Assembly (NCBI RefSeq): GCF_004365635.1
Contig: NZ_SOBH01000002.1
Location: forward strand, 744,001-808,000
From: Litoreibacter halocynthiae
GTDB taxonomy: Bacteria > Pseudomonadota > Alphaproteobacteria > Rhodobacterales > Rhodobacteraceae
Length of the DNA stretch: 64,000 nucleotides
Direction of reading: 5' to 3'
Below, piece by piece: positions 16,222 through 25,928 of the stretch; the stretch's first letter is position 1, and every line of letters starts with the position of its first letter. Made by a program: the position numbers and the translations under genes. Below the pieces are notes generated by a model that had not been told where the DNA came from, ran no database searches, and was given only the letters and a program-made list of their open reading frames with translations.

Positions 16222-18813
16222 CTAGAACTGATCCAGCAACCTTTTCAGGTAATCTCGCTCGATTTCGGGACGGTTTTGTTCGCCAGACCGGCGGCGGATT
16301 TCGTCTAGAAGCTCACGCGACCGACGTTGTGCATTCTCGCCTTGCAGCATATTTTCTTCCGACCCAATCATTCCGTCAGAGCCTTGCTCGCGCCCTAGCG
16401 GATCCTTGTTCTGGCGCGACGCACGTCCTTGGTTCTGACCTTCGTTGCCCTGACCGTCCCGCTGTTCTTGCGCCATGGCATCACTTAGATTGCGCATACC
16501 TTCACGCAAAGCTTCCATCGCATCCGATTGAGCTCCCAGCGCCTCTGCCGTTTGATCATCTCGCAATGCCTCTTCCGCGCGATCCATAGCTTCGCCGGCA
16601 CGGTCAAGCGCCTCGCGTGCAGCGTCTCCTTCCGGAGTGCCTCGGCCCGGCAAATTGCGTTGTTGGCGGTTCAGCTCGTCACGCAACGCTTGCTGGCGAT
16701 CCGCCAATGACCGCTCGCTGCCTTCACCAGGCTGCTGGCCTTCAGATTGCTGGCTCCCTTGGCCTTGCTCGCCTTCCTGTTCGCCTTGCCGACCACCTTG
16801 GCCATCATGGCTCTGCCCGCGGCCCTGCCCGCCATTGCGGCCCTCATTGCCTTCGCTTTCGCCGGCCTGCGCACCGGGGTTGAACTGCTCCTGCAGGTCG
16901 CGAAACGCCTCATCGCTTAGGCCTTGCTGTTCACGTAGCGTGTCTTGAAGACCCTCCATCGCCTGTTGGCCCGGACCTTGCTGACCTTCGCCACCCTGAC
17001 CTTCTGCAACCTGCATATTCTTCATCATTTCCATCAACTGGTCGAGCAAGGCCTGCGCCTCGGCCATTTTGCCTTCTTCCATCAGGCGCTGAATTTCGTC
17101 GAGCATCTCTTGGAGTTGATCATCCGTAACTTCCTGCGACTCGCCTTGCGCTTGTTGCTGGGGCTCACCATCCTGCCCCTCTTGCGCCAGCTGCTCCATA
17201 TATTGCTGCATGGCCTCACTGAGTTCTTGCATCAGCTCGGCGATTTCCTCGCTTGTCGCACCGTCCTTCATCGCATCGGAAAGCCGTTCTTGCGCGCGTT
17301 GCAGGCGTTCTAAGGCGTCGGAAAGCCGCCCGTCTTCAAGCAGCGTGGCAGCTTGCCATAACATATCAGCGATTTCGGTCTGCTTCTCGTCGGTGATCCC
17401 GAACTCTGTCGCCAGTTCCAACCGCGTGATCGCCATGCGAACGGTCAGATATGCGACCTCGCTGGGGAAAAAACCGTCTGGGTCGTAGGTAATCGTTCTA
17501 AGAAGCTGGCTAATGCGCCCAGCATTCTCGCGGGACCAGAGAAGGTCACGACGTTGCTCTACCAATGCTTTGGCAATGGGTTGGAAAAAGCGCCGCCTCG
17601 GAAGTTCTGCCTTGACGGACGCCGGTGCGCTGGATTGCTCCGACGCATCTATAACGGACAAATCAATCTTAACCGGTAAATTGGCCCATGGATGCTCTGA
17701 CAGGTTCTCGATCAGTGTTTCATCGAAGTTTTCTCTGCCGCCGGAATACGGCATCGGCAAATCAAGAACGATTGCTTCTTGCGGCTCAGGGTCGACGACC
17801 AATCCGTAACGGCGATCAACTTCGACCAAATCCAGCGTTATCGTCGCGGTTCCGCGCTCCACGCCATAGTCATCGGATGCGGTAAAGGGCAATTCCATCT
17901 CACCATTAATCTGGCGAGAGACCTCAGCCCCTGCTTCAACAATCGGTGGCTCGTCCGTCTGGGCCGTAATTGTCCATTCTGCTTCGTCGCCGCCTTCGAT
18001 ACGGATGATACCGTCGTTCTGAATAACTCTGCTGAACGCGGACTTTTGCTCTTCTGTTTCCGGCTGCTCAACACCTGATACAGTCTCGGAAAGCGTCAAA
18101 CTTCCGACCTGTCCGTACAACCGCACCGTCAGGTCACTGCCCTTTGGCACCGTCAAACTGGAGACCTTAACGTCGTTCAAGTAAAGGCTGGGCTTTCCGG
18201 TATAGCTTGGCGGCTCGATCCAAACTTCCCAGGCTGGACCTGCAGCCACAGCCTTCCCAAAACCGCCCGGCGTCAGATCATCCAGCGAACCCGATCGCAA
18301 AAGACTTCCGAACCCGAGTGTTGTCACCAGCAACAACAACGCCACATAGCGCATTGCGTACGGGTCTTGCGCGGACACGCGCAGATCCGGTGATACGGCC
18401 TCTGCTTCAGCCAATCGGGCCTGCATTCTTGCCTTGTGTGCCTGCCAAATTGCCTGCGACGCGGCATCGCTGCCGCCAAGTGCTTGTGTATCAAGAGCCG
18501 CAGTAACAGGTCGTCCCGGCATCGTGCGGTCGATCCGGTTCAGTGCGTCCGCCCATGTTGGAACCCGAAATTTTTTCCATGCATAGTAGAGCGAAGCTCC
18601 AAAACCGAACGTCGCTGTCAGGGCAAGCGTCCACAACGCCCACATTGGCAGGGATGCACCGCCTACAAATATTAGTACCACGACACCAAAAAACAGAACG
18701 GTCCAAAGCGGCCAGAACGCGTGCGTGACCCGTTCAGCCCAAAGACCCACAAGAGTAAACCGTGTTGGCCACGTCAGTGCAGTAAGGTCTAGCTTGGTGT
18801 CAGGCTTGTTCAT
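16222..18813 (-). CDS. TIGR02302 / DUF4175 family large membrane protein
   Basis: 863-residue protein of a family found widely in alphaproteobacteria. TM helices lie near residues 20-80 and around 150-170, followed by a long extracytoplasmic part. The middle is rich in coiled-coil helices (DALERLQRAQERLSDAMK). From about 560 to 770 comes a low-complexity stretch very rich in Gln, Gly and Glu. No enzymatic motif is recognised and the function is unknown; an envelope role is inferred from topology. The ATG at 18813 is preferred to the TTG at 18816. It lies 33 bases downstream of lysA. Confidence 0.85.
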   Translation of the reverse strand: MNKPDTKLDLTALTWPTRFTLVGLWAERVTHAFWPLWTVLFFGVVVLIFVGGASLPMWALWTLALTATFGFGASLYYAWKKFRVPTWADALNRIDRTMPGRPVTAALDTQALGGSDAASQAIWQAHKARMQARLAEAEAVSPDLRVSAQDPYAMRYVALLLLVTTLGFGSLLRSGSLDDLTPGGFGKAVAAGPAWEVWIEPPSYTGKPSLYLNDVKVSSLTVPKGSDLTVRLYGQVGSLTLSETVSGVEQPETEEQKSAFSRVIQNDGIIRIEGGDEAEWTITAQTDEPPIVEAGAEVSRQINGEMELPFTASDDYGVERGTATITLDLVEVDRRYGLVVDPEPQEAIVLDLPMPYSGGRENFDETLIENLSEHPWANLPVKIDLSVIDASEQSSAPASVKAELPRRRFFQPIAKALVEQRRDLLWSRENAGRISQLLRTITYDPDGFFPSEVAYLTVRMAITRLELATEFGITDEKQTEIADMLWQAATLLEDGRLSDALERLQRAQERLSDAMKDGATSEEIAELMQELSEAMQQYMEQLAQEGQDGEPQQQAQGESQEVTDDQLQEMLDEIQRLMEEGKMAEAQALLDQLMEMMKNMQVAEGQGGEGQQGPGQQAMEGLQDTLREQQGLSDEAFRDLQEQFNPGAQAGESEGNEGRNGGQGRGQSHDGQGGRQGEQEGEQGQGSQQSEGQQPGEGSERSLADRQQALRDELNRQQRNLPGRGTPEGDAAREALDRAGEAMDRAEEALRDDQTAEALGAQSDAMEALREGMRNLSDAMAQEQRDGQGNEGQNQGRASRQNKDPLGREQGSDGMIGSEENMLQGENAQRRSRELLDEIRRRSGEQNRPEIERDYLKRLLDQF

Positions 18814-18846
18814 CAAGTCATCCCGTTGGGTAGACGCACCATAGCG

Positions 18847-20112
18847 TCAAAGCCACGAAGGAATGGTATCTCGATTTATCATCTCGTCAAAGGTCGGACG
18901 CTCCCGAATGACGGCGAATTGATCTTCATGGACCAAAACCTCGGGGATAAGCGGCCTAGAGTTGTACTCGGATGCCATAACGGCGCCATAAGCACCTGCC
19001 GACCGGAAGGCCACCAAATCACCTGCCACAACAGGCGGCATCATGCGTTGCTTGGCGAACGTATCGCCGCTTTCACAAATCGGCCCGACGATATCGTATT
19101 TTACCTGCTCGACACCCGCTGCTGGCTCAACCACAGGAACGATATCATGATACGCACCGTACATGGCAGGCCGGATCAGATCGTTCATCGCCGCGTCAAT
19201 AATCATGAACTGACGGTCTGCGCCTTCTTTGACGTAAATAACCTCCGACACCAGAAGACCCGCATTTCCGGCAATCAAGCGCCCCGGCTCAATCTCGATT
19301 TCGCACCCCAAATGACCGACTTTATCACGAGCAAGCTGCCCGAATTCCTGCGGCAATGGCGGTGCATCGTTGGAGCGCTCATAGGGGATGCCCAATCCGC
19401 CACCCAGATCAAGACGCCGAATATCGTGACCTTCAGCACGCAAGAGTTTTGTTAGCTCGGCAACTTTTTCGAACGCCTGACCAAACGGCTCCAACTGGGT
19501 AAGCTGGCTGCCAATATGCACGTCAATTCCAATCACTTCCAAGCCCGGCAAGGCAGCAGCCGCAGCGTAGACTTCTTTGGCCCGCGAAATCGGGATGCCG
19601 AACTTGTTTTCTGATTTTCCTGTCGCAATTTTTTCGTGGGTTTTCGCGTCCACATCAGGGTTTACCCGAATTGTGACCGGCACGGTGACCTCCATCGAAG
19701 AGGCAACTTCTGACAGCGCCTGCATCTCTGGTTCGCTTTCGATATTGAACTGTCGAATGCCACCCTCAAGCGCCAGACGCATTTCTGCACGCGTTTTGCC
19801 GACCCCTGAAAACACGATGCGCTCACCCGGAATACCAGCGGCCTTGGCCCGCATGTATTCTCCGCCTGAGACAACATCCATGCCTGCACCGAGGTCGCCC
19901 AAAAGCTTCAAAACAGCCTGATTGGAGTTCGCTTTCATCGCGTAGCAGACCAGATGGTCAGCCCAATCCAGTGCTTCGTCAAACAAACGGAAATGGCGCG
20001 TCAGTGTCGCACTGGAATAAACGTAGAACGGCGCGCCTACTTGGGCGGCGATATCGGCAATGGCGACGTCTTCGGCATGCAGTTTGCCGTCGCGGTAAAG
20101 AAAATGGTCCAT
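18847..20112 (-). CDS. lysA: Diaminopimelate decarboxylase
   Basis: 421-residue fold-type III PLP enzyme for the last step of lysine synthesis, decarboxylating meso-diaminopimelate. YAMKANSNQAVL holds the PLP Lys, HIGSQLTQLEPF and LDLGGGLGIPYE phosphate-binding elements, and EPGRLIAGNAG the glycine loop. CESGDTFAKQR supplies the Cys from the partner subunit, and GAYGAVMASEYNSRPL the C-terminal substrate region. The ATG at 20112 gives the standard N-terminus (MDHFLYRDGKLHAED); the longer frame to 20310 overlaps the upstream gene. The upstream stop TGA shares its last base (20112) with this start. Confidence 0.96.
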   Translation of the reverse strand: MDHFLYRDGKLHAEDVAIADIAAQVGAPFYVYSSATLTRHFRLFDEALDWADHLVCYAMKANSNQAVLKLLGDLGAGMDVVSGGEYMRAKAAGIPGERIVFSGVGKTRAEMRLALEGGIRQFNIESEPEMQALSEVASSMEVTVPVTIRVNPDVDAKTHEKIATGKSENKFGIPISRAKEVYAAAAALPGLEVIGIDVHIGSQLTQLEPFGQAFEKVAELTKLLRAEGHDIRRLDLGGGLGIPYERSNDAPPLPQEFGQLARDKVGHLGCEIEIEPGRLIAGNAGLLVSEVIYVKEGADRQFMIIDAAMNDLIRPAMYGAYHDIVPVVEPAAGVEQVKYDIVGPICESGDTFAKQRMMPPVVAGDLVAFRSAGAYGAVMASEYNSRPLIPEVLVHEDQFAVIRERPTFDEMINRDTIPSWL

Positions 20113-20429
20113 CAGTCGAGCGGCCTTGTGCGTAGAAATAAATAGAGCGGCAAGCCGCAGGACACACCGATACAGAATGTCGCCGGGATCGCAACCAAGG
20201 TAAACCAATTCCGGCGAACAGACACCTCGGCGATAATCCAGACAGTCAGCGCTATCGCTGCTATCGTGAGGTCCCAAACCAAGCCAGACGATGCGGCATT
20301 TGCATGCCAAGCTTCAACCATCAGTCCCAACGAAAAACCGTGTTCGGAAAACCACTGCACAAAGTAATACATCGGGTGGACCGCCCCCCAAATTGCAAGG
20401 GCAAGATAGATCATTCGCAACACAGACAT
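20112..20429 (-). CDS. DUF2834-type small membrane protein
   Basis: 105 residues with three hydrophobic segments (about 5-25, 52-70 and 78-98). The order and residues, including WGAVHPMYYFVQWF near the start and the late RRNWFTLVAIPATF segment, resemble the DUF2834 family of small membrane proteins of unknown function. It directly precedes lysA and overlaps it by one base, so the two are probably one transcript, but a functional link to lysine synthesis is not implied. Confidence 0.65.
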   Translation of the reverse strand: MSVLRMIYLALAIWGAVHPMYYFVQWFSEHGFSLGLMVEAWHANAASSGLVWDLTIAAIALTVWIIAEVSVRRNWFTLVAIPATFCIGVSCGLPLYLFLRTRPLD

Positions 20430-20577
20430 CGCGGTAGCTCCTGTACCAGTTGTGCGGCGATGTAGCTCATTACCCTATCGTCGGAAAGGTCCGAGGCCCC
20501 CCGATAACCCTGCATTTTCCTTATTTTTGCCCAATGAGCACGGCAAATTGCCTCAAAGGGCTTAGGGGGCCTACGGT

Positions 20578-21546
20578 ATGATGCGACATTATTTACTGTT
20601 TTCATTGGCATATTTTGCCTGCGCTGTGGCGTTGGTTTTTGCTATGCGTGAACAGCCTGCCGCGCTGCTTTTAGGTGCGGTTCGCACATCGTTCTATCTG
20701 TTAAAGTCATTCGCCGAATGGTTACCAATCTTGGGCGTCTTCCTTGCAGGGTCGCTCTATCTGACCCGAAAGTATGGTGTCCGCGCACGAATAGTTCCAA
20801 CAATCTATGCGCTGCTTGGATGCCTGGTCTTTTCTATGGCCTTTTCACTGGTCAAAACCTCCATCCCTTCCATTCAGCCGTTCTACGCAGATCCGTTTTT
20901 TGCCGATCTAGACGCAGCGCTGCATTTTGGCGTCGACCCTTGGCGGATTGCGCACTCGGTTGCGGCGTTTGTGCCGCCTTCAGTGATCGTTGTCCTGTAT
21001 TTTATGGTCTGGTTTCTGCCTGCCGTCTTTCTGCCTGTCTTTATCGCGCTTACGGATACCGACACAGATCGGTCCAAACGCTTCATGATCCTCTATGTCG
21101 TATCTTGGGTTGGACTAGGGAACGTGATGGCGATGCTGGGCAGTTCCGCAGGGCCAGTTTACTATGACCGCCTTATCGGTGGCACGCGCTTTGCAGATTT
21201 GACCGCAGCGCTCGAGAGCAGCGGAATAGCCGCCTCCGCCTTGGGGCGCGTGCAGGACAACCTTTGGCAATTTTATTCTGATGGGGGCCAAAGTGTCGGA
21301 TCCGGCATCTCCGCTTTCCCGTCAGTCCATGTCGGGCTGGCAGCCGTCACGCTGCTGTATCTGTGGGAAAGGTCGCGCGCTTTGGCACCTTTCGGCGTTC
21401 TCTTTGCCGCAATGATCATGTTCGCATCGGTCTATCACGGATGGCACTATGCTGTTGACGGATATGTCTCGATTGTTGCCGTAACCGCACTCTGGGCCGT
21501 GCTACGGCGACGCAACGTCGCAATTGCCACTTACATTCCTGCTTGA
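20578..21546 (+). CDS. PAP2 superfamily membrane phosphatase/phosphotransferase
   Basis: 322-residue multi-spanning membrane protein with roughly seven hydrophobic helices. The C-terminal half carries PAP2-type motifs: SAFPSVHVGLA (the SxxxH motif with catalytic His) and YHGWHYAVDGY (the final His and Asp). The motif with K-x6-RP is not obvious, which points to the inositol-phosphotransferase-like branch (Aur1/Ipt1 type) rather than the classic lipid phosphatases. It probably acts on a phospholipid headgroup at the membrane; the substrate is unknown. It reads away from the DUF2834/lysA pair across a 148-base gap. Confidence 0.8.
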   Translation: MMRHYLLFSLAYFACAVALVFAMREQPAALLLGAVRTSFYLLKSFAEWLPILGVFLAGSLYLTRKYGVRARIVPTIYALLGCLVFSMAFSLVKTSIPSIQPFYADPFFADLDAALHFGVDPWRIAHSVAAFVPPSVIVVLYFMVWFLPAVFLPVFIALTDTDTDRSKRFMILYVVSWVGLGNVMAMLGSSAGPVYYDRLIGGTRFADLTAALESSGIAASALGRVQDNLWQFYSDGGQSVGSGISAFPSVHVGLAAVTLLYLWERSRALAPFGVLFAAMIMFASVYHGWHYAVDGYVSIVAVTALWAVLRRRNVAIATYIPA

Positions 21547-21612
21547 TTGAAGGTTTAAAGCTAACAAAGTTGCGAACCCGTCCCGCAGGGGCGTTGCGAG
21601 AGGAATTGACAC

Positions 21613-23247
21613 ATGGCCGAGATTGAACGCGAAAGCATGGAATACGATGTGGTAATCGTCGGGGCCGGTCCTGCCGGTCTTAGCGCTGCTATCCGCCTGA
21701 AACAGCTGGACGCCGACCTCAATGTCGTTGTCTTGGAAAAAGGCTCCGAGGTCGGTGCGCATATCCTATCGGGTGCGGTTTTGGACCCGTCCGGTCTTGA
21801 TGCGCTGCTGCCAGACTGGCGCAATATGGATGCCCCGATCAACGTACCTGTGACATCGGACAATTTCTACATGCTTGGCGAAGCCGGTCAGGTCCGCATC
21901 CCCAACTTCGTGATGCCCCCACTGATGAGCAATCACGGTACCTACATTGTCTCCATGGCCAATGTTTGCCGTTGGATGGCCGAACAGGCCGAAGGCATGG
22001 GCGTCGAAATCTTCCCGGGTATGGCGTGTTCCGACATCGTCTATGGTGAGAATGGCGAAGTTAAGGGCGTGGTGGCTGGCGTCTTCGGACTGGAAGCCGA
22101 TGGCTCTTATGGCGAAAACACCGAGCCGGGCATGGAATTGCATGGCAAGTACGTCTTCCTGTCGGAAGGTGTCCGCGGTTCTCTGTCCAAGCAGGTAATC
22201 GAGAAGTTCGATTTGGCCAAAGACGCGAGCCCCCAAAAATATGGCCTCGGCATGAAAGAGATTTGGGAGATCGACCCAGCCAAACACAAAGAAGGCACCG
22301 TAACCCACACGATGGGCTGGCCTTTGGGCAAGAATGCGGGCGGCGGTTCGTTCATCTACCACCTCGACAAAAACCAAGTTTACGTGGGCTTCGTGGTGCA
22401 CCTGAACTACGAAAACCCGCACCTGTTCCCTTACATGGAGTTCCAACGGTTCAAACATCATCCCATGGTGGCCGAGCTACTCGAGGGCGGCAAACGGGTG
22501 GCTTATGGCGCACGCGCAATCACCGAAGGCGGCTGGCAGTCCTTGCCCAAAACCGCGTTCCCGGGTGGCGCGTTGCTGGGCTGCTCCGCTGGTATGGTCA
22601 ACGTGCCGCGGATCAAGGGCAACCACAATGCGATGTTGTCTGGAAAAGCCGCAGCTGAAGCGGCATTTGAAGCCATCGGCGCAGGCCGTTCGGGTGACAC
22701 GTTGGACGGTTACGACACCGAAGTGCGAACCGGCGCAATTGGCAAAGACCTCAAGCGCGTACGGAACGTGAAGCCGTTGTGGTCGAACTACGGCCTGACC
22801 GCATCGTTGACTATTGGCGGGGCGGATATGTGGTGCAACAACATCTTCGGCACCTCACCGCTGAACTTAAAGCACGGAAAATCTGACGCCGAAGCCACTG
22901 GCAAAGCGGCCGATTTCAAGCCAATCGACTATCCCAAACCTGACGGCAAGCTGTCCTTTGACCGGCTGACCAACGTGGCATTCTCGTTCACCAACCACGA
23001 AGAGAGCCAACCCGCGCATCTGAAATTGATTGATGACAGCATCCCTATCTCGGTAAACCTGCCGCAATATGCCGAGCCCGCACAGCGCTACTGCCCGGCA
23101 GGTGTGTATGAGGTGGTCGACAACAATTTCGTCATCAACTTCCAGAACTGCGTTCACTGCAAGACTTGCGACATCAAAGACCCGTCGCAGAACATTGTGT
23201 GGACCACGCCGCAAGGTGGTGACGGGCCAAACTATCCGAACATGTGA
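21613..23247 (+). CDS. Electron transfer flavoprotein-ubiquinone oxidoreductase
   Basis: 544-residue ETF-QO, which passes electrons from ETF (reduced by acyl-CoA and other dehydrogenases) to ubiquinone at the membrane. The N-terminal FAD site is VVIVGAGPAGLSAAIRL. The mid-region quinone and FAD contact stretch includes THTMGWPLGKNAGGGSF. The C-terminal 4Fe-4S cluster ligands are the Cys in RYCPAGVYE and the run NCVHCKTCDIKDP. Length and order match mitochondrial and proteobacterial enzymes. GAGAGGAATT lies before the ATG, and a GC-rich hairpin follows the stop. Confidence 0.96.
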   Translation: MAEIERESMEYDVVIVGAGPAGLSAAIRLKQLDADLNVVVLEKGSEVGAHILSGAVLDPSGLDALLPDWRNMDAPINVPVTSDNFYMLGEAGQVRIPNFVMPPLMSNHGTYIVSMANVCRWMAEQAEGMGVEIFPGMACSDIVYGENGEVKGVVAGVFGLEADGSYGENTEPGMELHGKYVFLSEGVRGSLSKQVIEKFDLAKDASPQKYGLGMKEIWEIDPAKHKEGTVTHTMGWPLGKNAGGGSFIYHLDKNQVYVGFVVHLNYENPHLFPYMEFQRFKHHPMVAELLEGGKRVAYGARAITEGGWQSLPKTAFPGGALLGCSAGMVNVPRIKGNHNAMLSGKAAAEAAFEAIGAGRSGDTLDGYDTEVRTGAIGKDLKRVRNVKPLWSNYGLTASLTIGGADMWCNNIFGTSPLNLKHGKSDAEATGKAADFKPIDYPKPDGKLSFDRLTNVAFSFTNHEESQPAHLKLIDDSIPISVNLPQYAEPAQRYCPAGVYEVVDNNFVINFQNCVHCKTCDIKDPSQNIVWTTPQGGDGPNYPNM

Positions 23248-23253
23248 CGGTCT

Positions 23254-23285
23254 AATGGCGCGGCGAAGGAACACCCCGCGCCATT
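23254..23285 (+). terminator. Hairpin downstream of ETF-QO gene
   Basis: AATGGCGCGG at 23254-23263 pairs with CCGCGCCATT at 23276-23285 across a 12-base loop, 6 bases after the ETF-QO stop. Only GTT follows, so the U-tract is weak; a terminator role is likely from its place but not certain. Confidence 0.6.
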
Positions 23286-23365
23286 GTTACCAAACGCGTC
23301 ATGGACAACCCCCCTTCGCGCACCTATTTCTCTAGAAAACGCAAGAAGAATTGGGCCCGACCGAT

Positions 23366-25075
23366 ATGATCAAGACTCGTGTACAACGCCGCATAGCGGG
23401 GCTTTTACTTTCCCTTGCCGTAAGCTCTGCACCAGCCATTGCAGTCGAGCATGGTCTGGCTGGACCATATCTTGCTGCACGTCAGGCGACGATCTCCTTC
23501 GACTACGGCGAGGCTGCGCGCTATTACCGCCGCGCTGTCGCGGCTGAACCACACAACCTCCTGCTTAAGGAAAGTGCCATCATCGCGATGATCGGCCAGG
23601 GTGATATAAGCGGCGCGACAGAAATCGCTTTGGAACACGAAGAGGCGGGTGGGCGGAACCAAATTGTCGATCTAGTTCTGGACACTGTCGCCGTCGCGAA
23701 TGGCGATTTCGACCGCGCATCCGAAGAAAGCCCAGAGACCACGGGCCTTGCACCGCTTTTGGGCGGTCTGACACGAGCATGGGCTTTGCTCGGGCAAGGC
23801 AAAATGTCAGACGCGACAGATGCCTTTGCAAAAGTAGCTGAAACCGAAGACTTCGCCTCATTTTCCCACTACCACAACGCCTTGGCGCTCGCATCCGTGG
23901 GTGATTTTGAAGGTGCAGACAACATCCTGTCAGGCAAAGAATTTGGACCTCTAGTTCTTAGCCCACGCGGGATTGAAGCGCACGCCCAGATACTTGCTCA
24001 GCTAGAACGTCGAAGCGATGCGATCGAACTATTGAACGTCACGACCGCGAACGGCTTTAGCGCCGAGCTGGAATCGCTGAAAGAACGCCTCAAAGCTGAC
24101 GAAGTGGTTAACTATGACTTTGTGAGCAATGCGAGCGAAGGTATCGCGGAAGTCTACTTCAACTTGTCTGCGGTGCTCGACGGCCGCGCAGCTCCAGAGC
24201 ATGTTTTACTTTATGTACGGATGGCGCAACACATCCGCCCTGATCATGCTCCGGCAGTTCTGATGGCTGCTGAAATTCTGGAGGGGATGGGGCAGTTCGA
24301 CCTCGCAACGGAAGCCTATGCCTCTTTGGACACGAGTTCCCCAGCCTATGTGCTGGCCGAAATCGGCCGCGCCAATGCGCTTTATTCTGATGACCGCAAA
24401 GACGCGGCAGTCGAAGTACTGACGGCGTTGTCCAAATCACATGGCGACATTGCTATGGTCCATTCAACGCTTGGCGACATCCTTAGCAGGACGGAACAAA
24501 ACGAAGGGTCTGTGGCTGCATACTCACGCGCGTTGGACCTCAATGGCATCGGAAACCGCAGCAACTGGCGTATCATGTATGCCCGCGGGATCGTAAAAGA
24601 ACGTATGGGTGATTTGGTCGGAATGGAGCGTGATTTCCGCACGGCTCTGGAGCTATCCCCGAACCAGCCTGACATTCTGAACTATCTTGGCTACTCGCTG
24701 GTCGAGCAACGCATCAAGCTTGATGAAGCACTTCAAATGATCCAGACGGCCGTGAAAGAAAGCCCCGATAGCGGCTACATCACCGACAGCCTTGGATGGA
24801 TATTCTACAGACTTGGCCGTTTTGAGGAAGCCGTGGCTCCGATGGAGCGCGCAGTTGAGCTGCTGCCCGTTGATCCAATCGTCAATGACCATCTGGGCGA
24901 CGTCTATTGGAAGGTTGGCCGCGAACGTGAGGCGGAATTCCAGTGGAAACGCGCCTTGTCCTTTAAGCCGGAAGAAGCAGAAGCCGAGCGTATTCGCGAG
25001 AAACTATCCCGCGGGCTGACAGCTGTTCTGGAAGACGAAGCCAAAGCCGGAACGACGCAAACCGCGAACGACTGA
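23366..25075 (+). CDS. Exported tetratricopeptide-repeat protein
   Basis: 569 residues with an N-terminal signal peptide (basic TRVQRR then GLLLSLAVSSAPAIA, cleavage near residue 26). A chain of TPR-like helix pairs follows; the clearest are in the C-terminal half (DILNYLGYSLVEQRIKLDEA, YITDSLGWIFYRLGRFEEAV, PIVNDHLGDVYWKVGREREA). This is the typical layout of periplasmic TPR scaffold proteins of Rhodobacterales; the partners are unknown. I prefer ATG 23366 over TTG 23351. Its stop overlaps the start of ispE (TGATG), suggesting coupling. Confidence 0.87.
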   Translation: MIKTRVQRRIAGLLLSLAVSSAPAIAVEHGLAGPYLAARQATISFDYGEAARYYRRAVAAEPHNLLLKESAIIAMIGQGDISGATEIALEHEEAGGRNQIVDLVLDTVAVANGDFDRASEESPETTGLAPLLGGLTRAWALLGQGKMSDATDAFAKVAETEDFASFSHYHNALALASVGDFEGADNILSGKEFGPLVLSPRGIEAHAQILAQLERRSDAIELLNVTTANGFSAELESLKERLKADEVVNYDFVSNASEGIAEVYFNLSAVLDGRAAPEHVLLYVRMAQHIRPDHAPAVLMAAEILEGMGQFDLATEAYASLDTSSPAYVLAEIGRANALYSDDRKDAAVEVLTALSKSHGDIAMVHSTLGDILSRTEQNEGSVAAYSRALDLNGIGNRSNWRIMYARGIVKERMGDLVGMERDFRTALELSPNQPDILNYLGYSLVEQRIKLDEALQMIQTAVKESPDSGYITDSLGWIFYRLGRFEEAVAPMERAVELLPVDPIVNDHLGDVYWKVGREREAEFQWKRALSFKPEEAEAERIREKLSRGLTAVLEDEAKAGTTQTAND

Positions 25076-25923
25076 TGCTAGAGCAGTTCGCACCAGCAAA
25101 GGTGAACCTGACGCTTCACGTCACTGGGCAAAGCGCGAACGGGTACCATTTGCTAGACAGTTTGGTGATGTTTGCCTCGGCGGGTGATCACCTGACGTTT
25201 GAGCCCGCTGATGAGTTGTCTCTAAGTGTTGATGGGCCCGAAAGCGGCGCGGTCCCCACCGACGGCAATTCCGTCCTGTCTGCCGCTCACTTAATCGATC
25301 CGCAAAAGTCTGCGCATATTCACCTAACGAAAGTTCTACCGGTCGCCTCTGGTATCGGAGGTGGAACGGCGGATGCCGCTGCTGCCTACCGTGGGCTGTT
25401 AAAGCTATGGGGGCTCCCGGATGCTGTCCCAAACGCCGAAACCTTCGCGCATATCGCAAAACTAGGGGCAGATGTCCCAATTTGCCTATTTTCACAAACC
25501 GCGCGAATGTCTGGTATCGGCGAAAAGATTGAGTTCATGCCAGAATTGCCTGCGCTGGATGCGGTACTAATAAATCCCCGCGTTGAAGTGTCTACGCCCG
25601 CAGTTTTCAAATCCATTTCGTCCAAAAACAACGCCTCAATGGGAACTATTCCTTCCAACTTCATCGATCAGGTAGAGTTCATCACTTGGTTGCAACACCA
25701 ACGAAATGACATGCAGGACGCAGCTGTTTCCATTGCTCCGGTGATTGAGCATGTCTTGGCAGCGCTCTCAGCGACCCAGAATTGTCAGTTAGCTCGGATG
25801 TCCGGTTCCGGAGCAACTTGTTTTGGAGTATTCCCAAGCGCTGAAACCGCTCGGAACGCCGCATTACAAATCAGTCGAGATTATCCGCACTGGTGGGTAA
25901 AATCCTGCACGCTCGGAGCGTGA
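25075..25923 (+). CDS. ispE: 4-diphosphocytidyl-2-C-methyl-D-erythritol kinase
   Basis: 282-residue GHMP kinase of the MEP isoprenoid pathway, phosphorylating CDP-ME at the 2-hydroxyl. The N-terminal substrate motif APAKVNLTLHVTG is present, with GYHLLDSLVMFA next. The Gly-rich ATP motif is PVASGIGGGTADAAAAYRGL, and the C-terminal GHMP motif is RMSGSGATCFGVF. Length fits IspE (about 280-290). The ATG overlaps the TPR gene stop by one base. Six bases after its stop lies the convergent polyprenyl diphosphate synthase, another isoprenoid gene. Confidence 0.95.
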   Translation: MLEQFAPAKVNLTLHVTGQSANGYHLLDSLVMFASAGDHLTFEPADELSLSVDGPESGAVPTDGNSVLSAAHLIDPQKSAHIHLTKVLPVASGIGGGTADAAAAYRGLLKLWGLPDAVPNAETFAHIAKLGADVPICLFSQTARMSGIGEKIEFMPELPALDAVLINPRVEVSTPAVFKSISSKNNASMGTIPSNFIDQVEFITWLQHQRNDMQDAAVSIAPVIEHVLAALSATQNCQLARMSGSGATCFGVFPSAETARNAALQISRDYPHWWVKSCTLGA

Positions 25924-25928
25924 CGGAC

